Of a DNA stretch of 64,000 bases, positions 20,201-27,256 are shown piece by piece. The notes under the pieces were generated by a model, which was not told the DNA's origin, made no database searches, and worked only from the letters and a program-made list of their open reading frames with translations. The stretch's first letter is position 1, and each line of letters starts with the position of its first letter. The position numbers and the translations under genes were made by a program. Origin of the DNA: UBA5066 sp048500275 (GTDB taxonomy: Bacteria > Acidobacteriota > Thermoanaerobaculia > UBA5066); NCBI GenBank assembly GCA_048500275.1, contig JASNYI010000003.1, positions 372,001 to 436,000 of the forward strand. Reading direction: 5' to 3'.

Positions 20201-20281
20201 GGCACGCTCTCCTTCCGTGCCGACCTCGCGCAGGGAGGCTCGACGGACCTCGTCCTCGACGTCTCCGGCTACTTCGAGTGA
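17279..20281 (+). CDS. Large secreted ELWKSDGT-repeat protein with C-terminal PCRVADTR domain
   Basis: The 1000-residue protein has an N-terminal signal-type hydrophobic segment (about 20-40, ending GVAQA) and about 17 repeats of 40-50 residues containing xLWxSDGTxAGTxLVxDxxPG, the hyalin-like repeat found in predicted beta-propeller or beta-sandwich surface proteins. The last 120 residues (from ITPCRVADTRDP to LVLDVSGYFE) are a separate beta-rich domain with two cysteines, recurrent at the C-termini of secreted proteins of related bacteria. Probably cell-surface or extracellular; ligand unknown. It has its own promoter, and the next gene starts 53 bp downstream. Confidence 0.85.
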   Translation: MTSIPRPGRQRLDFLSVRAGLPGLLLAGSILAASDGVAQAPTLVKDIFPGVSPTATAGAGFERILGVSGGKAFLGGMEDWNRGLWVSDGTAAGTRSILDLAPVAGVDVDGTFYFGTSAQDGGSLWKTDGTAAGTAFVSRFSTDPSVIAHVSHPTKVGSQLFFVVNDGAHGDELWTSDGTTAGTKLVRDLTPGAAGSFNYTSELVDAGGKLFFTCRWDAGCGLWKSDGTEAGTTQLADLESVASLVNVNGTLFFRATDPTHGAELWKSDGTPAGTVLVRDVVPGTAGSSPNALVAFGGALYFRLGSDGSTWKSDGTEAGTVLVHTFPTSDPLVASGSFLYSASGSQLWASDGTSAGTTLVHDFGTAFSLRNSTTFAGSLHLWVDRGAEGLELWKSGGTPAGTTLVKVVEPGDASPLPQGSVSIVAASLHLLANMPFGLWRSDGTSAGTAPVQAPVFTPNDGLPVWLTDVNGTLLFSATDAEHGLELWRSDGTPGGTYLVKDIEPGEGSSFAGPFFATASNVFFTAWTTAAGSEIYRTDGTAAGTFLVKDVQPGGSTHPSPLGLLGEFLLFAPDDGVHGAEPWRTDGTADGTFLLGDLTPGPASSQVSPIGVLNGEFLLAVSDGSTTTLWKTDGTVAGTAAVGPMPTWVWSGVELEGALVFSASDAMHGAELWRTDGTAAGTTLILDVNPAGDSSPYPVARLGERVVFWADDGTHGVEPWVTDGTPAGTVLLKDLNPGPARSSGVRSAVLGSTFFFWAHDGVHGYEPWKTDGTPAGTVLVSDVAAGPPGSMRIEHFAAAGHEVFFTASDRVSGRELWRSDGTTAGTTRVADLAPGIRGGATPWEASATKTVLARSGGRVFLTGNDGATGHELWSASVPTRLHTITPCRVADTRDPAGPSAGEPVLASETLVVQVSGRCGIPSTALSIVANVTVVSPSASGTLSLFAGGPVLSGSAEVPVTAGRTRALHLLPGLGTAGTLSFRADLAQGGSTDLVLDVSGYFE

Positions 20282-20319
20282 CGTCGGGCCCGGGCGAAGC
20301 CGGAATCGCCCCGCCGTCG

Positions 20320-20325
20320 TAACCT
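20320..20325 (+). promoter_or_regulatory. -10-like TAACCT before ubiD
   Basis: TAACCT ends 9 nt before ATG 20335; no ribosome-binding site is evident between them. Confidence 0.35.
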
Positions 20326-20334
20326 CCCCGGACG

Positions 20335-22107
20335 ATGAACGACCTCCGCGAATTCCTCGCCGCCCTGAGAGCCGAGGGGGACATTCTCGAGATCGAGGCC
20401 GAGGCCGACCCGAACCTCGAGATCCCCGAGATCCACCGGCGGGTCATCGAGCAGGGAGGGCCGGCGCTCCTCTTCAAGCGGCCGAAGGGCTCGGCCTTCC
20501 CCGTCGTCACGAACCTCTTCGGGACGGCGAAGAGGATCGACCTGGCGTTCGGGAAGCGGCCCGTCGACTTCGTGAAGACGGCCGTGCGCGCTTCGCACGA
20601 GCTCCTGCCTCCGACGCCCGGAAAGCTGTGGGGCTTCCGCTCCTTCTTCGCCGAGGCGCTGAAGGTCGGGATGAAGGAGGTCCGCAGCGCCCCGGTCACG
20701 GAGGTCGTCGAGACCGAGCCGGACCTGACCCGCCTCCCGGCCCTGACGCAGTGGCCCGAGGACGGCGGCCCGTTCCTGACGCTCCCCTTGGTCTACACCG
20801 AGCACCCCGAGAAGCGCGAGCACAACCTCGGGATGTACCGGATCCAGATTCACGAGCCGAAGACGACCGGCATCCACTGGCAGATCGGCAAGGGGGGAGG
20901 CTTTCACTACCACGTCGCGGAGTCGCGGGGGGAGGCGCTTCCGGTCACGATCTTCCTCGGCGGTCCGCCGGCGCTCATCCTCGCGGCCATCGCGCCGCTC
21001 CCCGAGGGGCTCCCCGAGCTGCTCCTCGCCTCGCTCCTCCTCGGGAAGAAGCTCCCGGTGACGCGCGTGCCGGGGCACCCGCACCGCCTCGTGGCGAGCG
21101 CCGAGTTCGCGTTTACCGGAAAGGTCCCCCCGAAGGTGCGAAGACCCGAGGGGCCTTTCGGCGACCACTACGGCTACTACTCGCTGAAGCACGACTACCC
21201 GGTCTTCGAGGTGGAGAGGACCTACCGGCGGCGCGACGCGATCTTCCCGGCCACCGTCGTCGGCAAGCCAGCGCAGGAGGACTTCTTCATCGGCGACTAC
21301 CTCACCGAGCTCCTCTCGCCCCTCTTCCCCGTCGTGATGCCGAGCGTCGTCGACCTCTGGACCTACGGCGACACCGGCTTCCACTCCCTCGGCGCGGCGG
21401 TCGTGAAGGACCGGTACGGACGGGAGGCGATCTCCTCCGCGTTCCGCATCCTCGGCGAGGGGCAGCTCGCCCTGACGAAGTTCCTCCTCCTCACCGACCG
21501 CCGCGTCGACCTCAGGGACTTCCGCACTCTCCTCGAGACGGTCCTGGCCCGCTGCCGCTTCGAGACCGACCTCTTCGTCGTCTCGAACGTCGCGATGGAC
21601 ACGCTCGACTACACCGGCCCGAAGGTAAACGAAGGGTCGAAGGGGGTGCTCGCGGGCCTCGGGGAGCCGATCCGCGACCTGCCTCGCGAGCTCGCCGGGC
21701 CGCTCCCTTCCGGGGCGCGGGAGGCCGCCGTCTTCTGCGGCGGCGCCCTCTGCGTCTCCGGGCCCTCCTTCAGGGAAGACCGCGACTTCGCCGCCCGCCT
21801 CGCGCGCGACCCGGCCGTCGCCGCGTGGCCCCTCGTCGCCCTCGTCGACGACGCGGCGGCCGCCGCGAAGGACGCCCGCTCCTTCCTCTGGCACGTCTTC
21901 ACCCGCTTCGAGCCGGGGGCCGACGTCCACGCCGCGAAGACCGAGGTCGCGAGGAACCAGGTCGCCCGCTCGGCGCCGATCGTCCTCGACGCGCGGATGA
22001 AGCCCTGGATGCCCGGCGTCGTCGAGGCGGACCCCGCGACGGTCGCTCTCGTCGACCGCCGCTGGCGCGACTACTTCCCCGCCGGAGGGCGCGGCTCGAA
22101 GCTCTGA
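20335..22107 (+). CDS. ubiD: UbiD-family decarboxylase
   Basis: The 590-residue protein is a prenylated-FMN dependent (de)carboxylase of the UbiD family. Conserved features are the N-terminal LREFLAALRAEGDILEIEAE, the central NLGMYRIQIHEPKTTGIHWQIGKGGGFHYH metal/prFMN site region, and PEGPFGDHYGYYS with the catalytic acidic residues. The C-terminal part contains KDARSFLWHVFTRFEPGADVHA and DARMKPWMPGVVEADP. UbiD proteins act in ubiquinone or futalosine-menaquinone synthesis or on aromatic acids. The length and the late DxRxKPW motif suit the quinone-related group, but no partner gene (UbiX) is nearby. Confidence 0.88.
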   Translation: MNDLREFLAALRAEGDILEIEAEADPNLEIPEIHRRVIEQGGPALLFKRPKGSAFPVVTNLFGTAKRIDLAFGKRPVDFVKTAVRASHELLPPTPGKLWGFRSFFAEALKVGMKEVRSAPVTEVVETEPDLTRLPALTQWPEDGGPFLTLPLVYTEHPEKREHNLGMYRIQIHEPKTTGIHWQIGKGGGFHYHVAESRGEALPVTIFLGGPPALILAAIAPLPEGLPELLLASLLLGKKLPVTRVPGHPHRLVASAEFAFTGKVPPKVRRPEGPFGDHYGYYSLKHDYPVFEVERTYRRRDAIFPATVVGKPAQEDFFIGDYLTELLSPLFPVVMPSVVDLWTYGDTGFHSLGAAVVKDRYGREAISSAFRILGEGQLALTKFLLLTDRRVDLRDFRTLLETVLARCRFETDLFVVSNVAMDTLDYTGPKVNEGSKGVLAGLGEPIRDLPRELAGPLPSGAREAAVFCGGALCVSGPSFREDRDFAARLARDPAVAAWPLVALVDDAAAAAKDARSFLWHVFTRFEPGADVHAAKTEVARNQVARSAPIVLDARMKPWMPGVVEADPATVALVDRRWRDYFPAGGRGSKL

Positions 22108-22184
22108 GGACCGGCGGCGCGGAACGGCTCCGCGCCGTTCGCCCGGGCCGGCCCGGCCGTCCCGGCGTCCCGGGGCCATGGCCC

Positions 22185-22223
22185 TTGCGCGGCCGCATCT
22201 CAACGGATAACATCATCCACTGA
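22185..22223 (+). promoter_or_regulatory. Promoter and operator of the Fe-S Rrf2 regulator gene
   Basis: TTGCGC (22185-22190) and TAACAT (22208-22213) are spaced by 17 bp. The 24-bp imperfect inverted repeat TCAACGGAT-N6-ATCCACTGA (22200-22223) covers the -10 box. It has the same half-site and spacing as the perfect palindrome at 22657-22680, so the regulator probably represses itself. Confidence 0.7.
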
Positions 22224-22233
22224 GAGACGCGCA

Positions 22234-22638
22234 TTGTTCTCGCAGACCTCCCGTCACGCCCTCCGGACGCTCGGCTACCTCGCAACGAACCGCGACCGCT
22301 GGGTCCTTGCCCGCGAGATCGCCGAGGAGACGGGGATCCCCTCGAACTACCTCTCCAAGGTCCTGAGCCAGCTCAGGAAGCGCGGGTACGTCGAGAGCCT
22401 CAAGGGGTGGGGAGGCGGCTTCCGGCTGAAGGCCTCCGCGGGGGGCGTCGCCATCTCCTCCGTCCTCGAGACGTTCGACGGGAAGAGGGAAAAGGACGCC
22501 TGCGCCTTCCACCTCGGCCGATGCGACGCGGACGACCCCTGCCCGCTCCACCCGCACTGGGAGCGCGTCCGCGAGGAGTACGAACGGATGCTGCGCACCG
22601 TGACCCTCCGCGACCTGAAGCACGAGGCCTCGCGCTGA
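22234..22638 (+). CDS. Rrf2-family Fe-S transcriptional regulator (NsrR/IscR-like)
   Basis: The 134-residue protein has an N-terminal winged helix (SQTSRHALRTLGYLA, then IAEETGIPSNYLSKVLSQLRKRGYVESLKGWGGGFRL) and three cysteines spaced C-x6-C-x5-C (CAFHLGRCDADDPC) that would bind a [2Fe-2S] or [4Fe-4S] cluster as in IscR or NsrR. TTG start is set by position after the promoter. The neighbour is a hemerythrin gene with a matching operator, a pairing typical of NO or redox sensing, so an NsrR-like role is inferred. Confidence 0.88.
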   Translation: MFSQTSRHALRTLGYLATNRDRWVLAREIAEETGIPSNYLSKVLSQLRKRGYVESLKGWGGGFRLKASAGGVAISSVLETFDGKREKDACAFHLGRCDADDPCPLHPHWERVREEYERMLRTVTLRDLKHEASR

Positions 22639-22650
22639 GCCTCTTTTTTT
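22624..22650 (+). terminator. Intrinsic terminator after Rrf2 regulator gene
   Basis: GAGGC (22624-22628) pairs with GCCTC (22639-22643) over a 10-nt loop and is followed directly by seven T (22644-22650). The stem overlaps the last codons and the stop. It separates the regulator from the hemerythrin gene. Confidence 0.6.
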
Positions 22651-22656
22651 GCCACC

Positions 22657-22680
22657 TCAACGGACTCCCACGTCCGTTGA
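22657..22680. promoter_or_regulatory. Palindromic operator upstream of hemerythrin gene
   Basis: TCAACGGAC-N6-GTCCGTTGA is a perfect 9-bp inverted repeat, 21 bp before ATG 22702. It shares half-sites and spacing with the element over the regulator's own promoter, so it is the likely binding site of the Rrf2 protein. Confidence 0.75.
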
Positions 22681-22701
22681 ATTGACACGGGAGGAGACCC
22701 C

Positions 22702-23316
22702 ATGACGCTGGCCCGGCCCCTCACGATCCTGATGGACGAGCACCGCCTCATCGAGACCGCGCTCGGCTCGCTCGAGACCTGCGCGATCGAGGTCGGCGGC
22801 GGGCTCGCCCTCGAGCGCGCCATCGCCCGCGACTACGCCGAGTTCCTGCGCGGCTATGCCGACGCCTGGCACCACGGCAAGGAGGAAGACATCCTCTTCC
22901 AGCGGATGGTCGAACGCGGTTTCTCGGCCGAGGCGGGGCCGGTCGCCGTCATGCTCCACGAGCACCGCCAGGGGCGTGCGCTCGTCTCGGCGATCCACGC
23001 GGTCGGCGGGGCGGAGGGCGACGTCACGGCGGCCGAGCGGGCGGCGTTCGTCTCGGCGGCACAGGGCTTCGTCCCGCTCCTGCGCCAGCACATCCAGAAG
23101 GAGGACAACATCCTCTACCCGATGTCGGAGAGGGTCCTCTCGACGGCCGAGTTCGAGTCGATGCTCGCCGACTTCGAGGCGTTCGAGAGGAAGGCGGGCG
23201 CGGACGGGACGCGCGAGCGCCTCGAGGCGCTCGCCGAGCGGCTCGCCGCCGCGTTCCGGCCCGACGAGGCGCGGATGGCAGCGGGCTCGGTCGGAGGCTG
23301 CTGGTCGCGCGGATGA
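22702..23316 (+). CDS. Hemerythrin HHE-domain protein
   Basis: The 204-residue helical protein carries the diiron ligands of the hemerythrin family: MDEHRLIE (His14), WHHGKEEDILF, LHEHRQGRAL and QHIQKEDNILYPM. Such proteins bind O2 or NO, or repair Fe-S centres (as proposed for YtfE/RIC). GGAGGAG precedes ATG 22702. It follows the Fe-S Rrf2 regulator behind a terminator and its own operator, so expression is probably released when the regulator's cluster is damaged, for example by NO. The short tail (GSVGGCWSRG) has one Cys of unknown role. Confidence 0.88.
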   Translation: MTLARPLTILMDEHRLIETALGSLETCAIEVGGGLALERAIARDYAEFLRGYADAWHHGKEEDILFQRMVERGFSAEAGPVAVMLHEHRQGRALVSAIHAVGGAEGDVTAAERAAFVSAAQGFVPLLRQHIQKEDNILYPMSERVLSTAEFESMLADFEAFERKAGADGTRERLEALAERLAAAFRPDEARMAAGSVGGCWSRG

Positions 23317-23377
23317 GACGGAAGGGGTGAACCGGGCCCCGCCGGTCCCTTAAACTCCTCCCGCAACGGAGGAGCGC

Positions 23378-24304
23378 GTGCCGCCGGGGCTGGGAGAGAT
23401 CCTCGCCGAATCCGGAGACCTCACCCTGAGGCGCCTGAGGCGGGCGTCCGACTGGAGGCGCGCCCACGGCGGGACCATCGAGCGGGCGCTCCTGGCGACC
23501 GGCGCGGTGAGCGAGGAGACGCTCCTCGAGGCTCTCGAGCGCCTCACGGGCCTGCCCAGCGTCTCGCGAGAAAGGCTCGCCTCGGCGAGCCACGCGGCCG
23601 TCGGGACTCTCCCGGCCGAGACTCGCCGCCGGCTTCGGGCCCTCCCTTTCGATCGCAGGGGGGATGTCCTGCACGTCGCGGTGGTGGACCCCGGAAACCC
23701 GGTGCTCGAAACGGGCCTCGTCGCGACGACCGGATGCGACATCCGGCTCCACGTCACCGCCGAGCCGATCCTCGACGACGTCCTCAGGTCCTGGGCGGAG
23801 CCGGGTCCCTCATCCGAGGCCGCACCGTCCGCCGGACCCGCGGCCGGACCGCCGCCGTCCCCGCCCGCGGCGCCGGACCCGCCCGAGACCGTCGCCGGGC
23901 CCGATCCCTTCGCCCGCCTCGCGCGCGCGCTCCTCGTCGACGCCCTCGACGAGGGAGCGCAGGCCGTCGAGATCGGACCCGAGGGGCGAGGGACGATCCT
24001 GCGCACGTTCTCGGGCGGCCTCGCGCTGTCGTCCCGTCCCCTGCCGCAGGCCGTCCTCGCGCCGCTCCTCGCCTGGATCCTCGCGAGGAGCCGCCCTTCC
24101 GGGCCCTTCGAGGAAGGAGGGTTCGTCCTCGAGAGGTCCGGCCGCCGGGTCCGCGTCGAGGTGACGACCGATGCCTCGGGCACCGCCTGGCTCGTTCTCG
24201 AGCCAATGGCGACGAGAAGGGGTGGCGCCGGCGAGACCGAGATCTGCCTCCACGAGGGAGCGGAGGGAGACGTCTTCTGTCCCGCCTGCGGAGCTCCCGT
24301 CTGA
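23378..24304 (+). CDS. Orphan GspE/MshE N-terminal domain protein, ATPase core absent
   Basis: The 308-residue protein starts with a MshEN/GspE-N type domain (about 1-145: LGEILAESGDLT, TIERALLATGAVSEETLLEALERLTGLP, FDRRGDVLHVAVVDPGNP). A proline-rich linker follows (about 145-185), then a region recalling the N2 part of secretion ATPases (ARALLVDALDEGAQAVEIGPEGRGTILRTFSGGL to RRVRVEVTTDASGTAWLVLEP). It ends before any Walker A. The last residues hold CPAC (FCPACGAPV), a possible half zinc site. MshEN domains bind c-di-GMP in some proteins; here it could be a regulator or a remnant. GTG start with GGAGGAG at 23368-23374 and TAAACT at 23351-23356. Confidence 0.6.
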   Translation: MPPGLGEILAESGDLTLRRLRRASDWRRAHGGTIERALLATGAVSEETLLEALERLTGLPSVSRERLASASHAAVGTLPAETRRRLRALPFDRRGDVLHVAVVDPGNPVLETGLVATTGCDIRLHVTAEPILDDVLRSWAEPGPSSEAAPSAGPAAGPPPSPPAAPDPPETVAGPDPFARLARALLVDALDEGAQAVEIGPEGRGTILRTFSGGLALSSRPLPQAVLAPLLAWILARSRPSGPFEEGGFVLERSGRRVRVEVTTDASGTAWLVLEPMATRRGGAGETEICLHEGAEGDVFCPACGAPV

Positions 24305-24361
24305 GCCGATCGGGAGGGGCCGGCGCCGTCCGCGCCCGAGTCCGCCCGCCCGGCGCCCGGG

Positions 24362-25801
24362 TCAGAACCGGTAGAAGAGTGAGGCGGAGAAGGCGCGGGA
24401 GGAGCGCCCGACGTCGAAGGCGAGGTCGAAGGAGACGCGCCGCGAGACCGTCGCGCCGAGACCGCCCGAGAAGCGGTCGTCGTTCCTCCCCCCGTCGTAG
24501 ACGGTCCTCACCGCCGCGGAGAAGGGCGGGTCGTCGATGTCGTACGCGGTTCCCGTGGCGTCGGTGTACTTCAGGTCGGCCGTGACGCCTCGGGCGGGCT
24601 CGCGGTGATATCCGAGGCGAAACGCGAGGAGGAGGTTCGCCGAGCTCGCCACGTACTCGACGCCGACCCGCGGGACGACGACGTCGTCGGGCGGCGCGAG
24701 CGTCGCGAGGATCGGGGGATCGGGGGGAACGCCGATCGGGAAGCCGGGGAAGGGCCCCCCGAGCCCGCGGTAGGAGACCGTCGGGAGTTCCCGGTCGATG
24801 AAATCGCCGTAGGCGATCCACTGCGCCTCGACCGCCACGGTCAGGCCCGGGAGGGGCTGCGCCGCCAGTCCGACGGCCGCGTCTCGCGGGACCCGCGCGG
24901 AGAACGGGCGGGATTCCTGCCCGAGGAGCGGCTCGGGGACGTCGCCGCCGATCTCGAAGGTGCCGGTCGCCTTGCCCGTCTGCCGGTAGACCGCACCGGC
25001 CGTGAGCTTGCCCCCGGGCAGGAGGTCCGCGTGGACGCCCACGACGAAGCCCAGCGCGCTCTCGTCGAGGTCCCTCACGGCCACGAACGCCGTGGAGGTC
25101 TCGATCAGAGACGGCGTGAGAAAGGTCTTGTTGACGATCCGGTGCGGACCTCCGGCGTCGCCGACGAGGTCGAGCTCCATCCGGTTCAACGTCACGCCCG
25201 CCCCGATCCGCAGGCGGTCCGTGGCGCGCCAGGCGGCCGAGAGGCCGAGGAGCCGATTGCGGAGCGAGACGGCGCCGAACTCGCGGTATTCGTAAAGGAA
25301 ATCGCGACGCGTCGAACCGCCGGAGCGGTTGTCGCGCAGCTCGATGTACGAGTACCCCTCCTCGCCCGGGTCGCCCTCGAAGCGGAGGTTCTCGGCATAG
25401 CTCACGGCCGCCACGAGGCGCCGGGACAGGGGGATGACGACCCCGGCGAACTCCACCCCCGACGCGCCCGACGTGATGTCGGAGTTCACGCCCCGGACGG
25501 CGGGATACGGGGCCGCGAGGCTGCCCGAGGCGGTCGATCGGGCCGTGACGAGGCCGATGACGTCGTCGCTCCTCTTGCCGGAGAAGCCCGCCTCGAACGA
25601 CGAGAGGAGCCCGAGGCCGGCGGGGTTCGCGATGGCCGCCGTGGCGTCGTCGGCGATCGCGGTAAAGGCGCCCCCCATGGCGAGCGACTTCCCCCCGGGG
25701 TTCGTGAGGTTGAACGTCACCTTCGAGAGGAGCGCCGATTCGACCTGCGCGGCGGCGGGCGCCGCGAACGCGGCGAGGAGGACGAGCACGAGCCTCTTCA
25801 T
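24362..25801 (-). CDS. OmpP1/FadL-like outer-membrane beta-barrel protein
   Basis: The 479-residue protein has a signal peptide (VLVLLAAFAAPAAAQ), then the family-typical SLAMGGAFTAIADDATAAIANPAGL, and alternating beta-strand pattern to a C-terminal aromatic (SASLFYRF), as needed for outer-membrane insertion. FadL-type barrels take up hydrophobic compounds. Its ATG overlaps the stop of the upstream kinase gene (ATGA, 25798-25801), so the two are translationally coupled, an unusual pairing. The transported compound is unknown. Confidence 0.85.
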   Translation of the reverse strand: MKRLVLVLLAAFAAPAAAQVESALLSKVTFNLTNPGGKSLAMGGAFTAIADDATAAIANPAGLGLLSSFEAGFSGKRSDDVIGLVTARSTASGSLAAPYPAVRGVNSDITSGASGVEFAGVVIPLSRRLVAAVSYAENLRFEGDPGEEGYSYIELRDNRSGGSTRRDFLYEYREFGAVSLRNRLLGLSAAWRATDRLRIGAGVTLNRMELDLVGDAGGPHRIVNKTFLTPSLIETSTAFVAVRDLDESALGFVVGVHADLLPGGKLTAGAVYRQTGKATGTFEIGGDVPEPLLGQESRPFSARVPRDAAVGLAAQPLPGLTVAVEAQWIAYGDFIDRELPTVSYRGLGGPFPGFPIGVPPDPPILATLAPPDDVVVPRVGVEYVASSANLLLAFRLGYHREPARGVTADLKYTDATGTAYDIDDPPFSAAVRTVYDGGRNDDRFSGGLGATVSRRVSFDLAFDVGRSSRAFSASLFYRF

Positions 25802-27198
25802 CGGAGGGCCTCCACGATCTCTTCCACGGGACGGAACGTGAGCGCGACGAGCGCGGGTGTGCCGGCGTCCGCCCTCACCTCGCGTTCGACGCGCGCCGAA
25901 CCCGGCGGGGGCTCGGCGAGCGTGACCCGGTAGAGGCCCGGCGGCACGGGAAGACGGTACGGCGTCTCGGCGGGGCCGGGAAGCGGCACGGCCGTCCCGC
26001 TCGAGACGTCGACGACCGAGACGACGGCCGCCCAGGGAACCGAGGTGATCCGGAGCTCGGCCGTTGCCGGAACGGCGGCCGGGCGCTCGGCGACCGTCGC
26101 CGGCGGGTCCGCCTCCGGTCCTGGCCGGCGCGTGAGCGCCCCCCAGAAGAGGAGGCCGAGGAGGGCCCCGGCGGCCAGGACGACACCCACGACTCGCCGT
26201 CCGGGCGAAGGGAGAGGCGTCGTCCGGCCCGCGACGAGCTGCGTCGGAGCGGTCTGCCCGCGGCGGGGCGCGGCCGCTCCATCCCCGTTCGGCGCGGCCT
26301 GCGGAAACGGCGCTCCGGCCGACCCGTCGGCCCGGAGGACCGAAACGAGGCGCTCGGTGATCTCGCGGTAGGCCTGGGGCCGGTCCTCGCGGCGCTTGGC
26401 GAGCATCTGGCCGATGAGCCGGACGAGCTCCATCGGCAGCGGCGGGGAGCCGGGGGGCGCCGCGACGGGCGGCGGGTCCAGGTTCAGGTGGGCGGCGATG
26501 TACTCAACCGGGGCCCTCCCCTCGAACGGCCGCCGACCCGAGAGTACCTGGTAGAAGATCACGCCGAGGCTGTAGACGTCGCTCCGCCAGTCGAGCGGAG
26601 CCCCCTGGCCGAGCGAGCCGAGCTGCTCCGGCGAGCCGTAGGCGACCTTCCCGAGGAAGAAGCCCGTCGCGGTGAGCGAGTCGGTGGCGGTCGACTCGAA
26701 GAGCTTGGCGATCCCGAAGTCGAGGAGCTTGACGGTCTTCTCCCCGCCGCCGCTCTCGACGACGAAGACGTTGTCGGGCGAGAGGTCGCGGTGGACGATG
26801 CCGCGGGAGGCCAGGTACTCCATCCCGTTGGCGGCCTGGATCAGGAGGGGGAGCGTCTCGGTGTAGGGGCGGCCGGCGTAGCTGCCGATCGGCTTTCCCT
26901 CGAGGTACTCCATCGCCAGGTAGGGCGTCCCGTCCTCCTCGCCGATCTCGTGGAACGTGACGACGTTCGCGTGCAGGAGCCCCTTCAGGATGTCCGCCTC
27001 GCGCGTGAAGCGGACACGGGCCTCGGCGACGTGCGGGGCGGACTCGTCCCCGGCCACCTCGGACTCGCGAATCACCTTCAGCGCGACCGTCTTGCCGTCG
27101 CGCTCGTCGACGGCCCGGTAGACGATTCCCATCCCGCCGCGCCCCACGCGGCGGACGATCCGGTAGTGCGCGATCTTCTCGACGGCGGGCGGGCTCAG
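25798..27198 (-). CDS. Membrane Ser/Thr protein kinase with PEGA-like C-terminal domain (likely CTG start)
   Basis: A Hanks-type kinase: glycine loop VGRGGMGIVYRA (about 18-29), VALKVI (Lys41), catalytic loop HRDLSPDN (Asp138), DFG (160-162), YGSPEQL and SDVYSLGVIFYQVLSGRRPF. HRDLSPDN has Ser where HRDLKPEN has Lys. A membrane helix (VVGVVLAAGALLGLLFWGAL) is followed by a PEGA-like extracytoplasmic domain (TAELRITSVPWAAVV...PPGLYRVTL). The first in-frame GTG (27147) would cut off the first strand (HYRIVRRV). Upstream, GGAGG (27207-27203) lies 4 nt before a CTG (27198-27196), and no ATG, GTG or TTG intervenes before an in-frame TAA. I therefore place the start at this CTG, giving 466 residues. 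Confidence 0.85.
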   Translation of the reverse strand: MSPPAVEKIAHYRIVRRVGRGGMGIVYRAVDERDGKTVALKVIRESEVAGDESAPHVAEARVRFTREADILKGLLHANVVTFHEIGEEDGTPYLAMEYLEGKPIGSYAGRPYTETLPLLIQAANGMEYLASRGIVHRDLSPDNVFVVESGGGEKTVKLLDFGIAKLFESTATDSLTATGFFLGKVAYGSPEQLGSLGQGAPLDWRSDVYSLGVIFYQVLSGRRPFEGRAPVEYIAAHLNLDPPPVAAPPGSPPLPMELVRLIGQMLAKRREDRPQAYREITERLVSVLRADGSAGAPFPQAAPNGDGAAAPRRGQTAPTQLVAGRTTPLPSPGRRVVGVVLAAGALLGLLFWGALTRRPGPEADPPATVAERPAAVPATAELRITSVPWAAVVSVVDVSSGTAVPLPGPAETPYRLPVPPGLYRVTLAEPPPGSARVEREVRADAGTPALVALTFRPVEEIVEALR

Positions 27199-27256
27199 GT
27201 TTCCTCCACGGGGCGCCAGGCTCCGCCGAGGTTAACCCGTGCCCGTACCGGGGGGG

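Noticed and set aside
22636..22701. Standard -35/-10 promoter for the hemerythrin gene
   Set aside because: TTGCCA (22649) and TTGACA (22682) occur, but neither has a convincing -10 at 16-18 bp; only the operator is reported.
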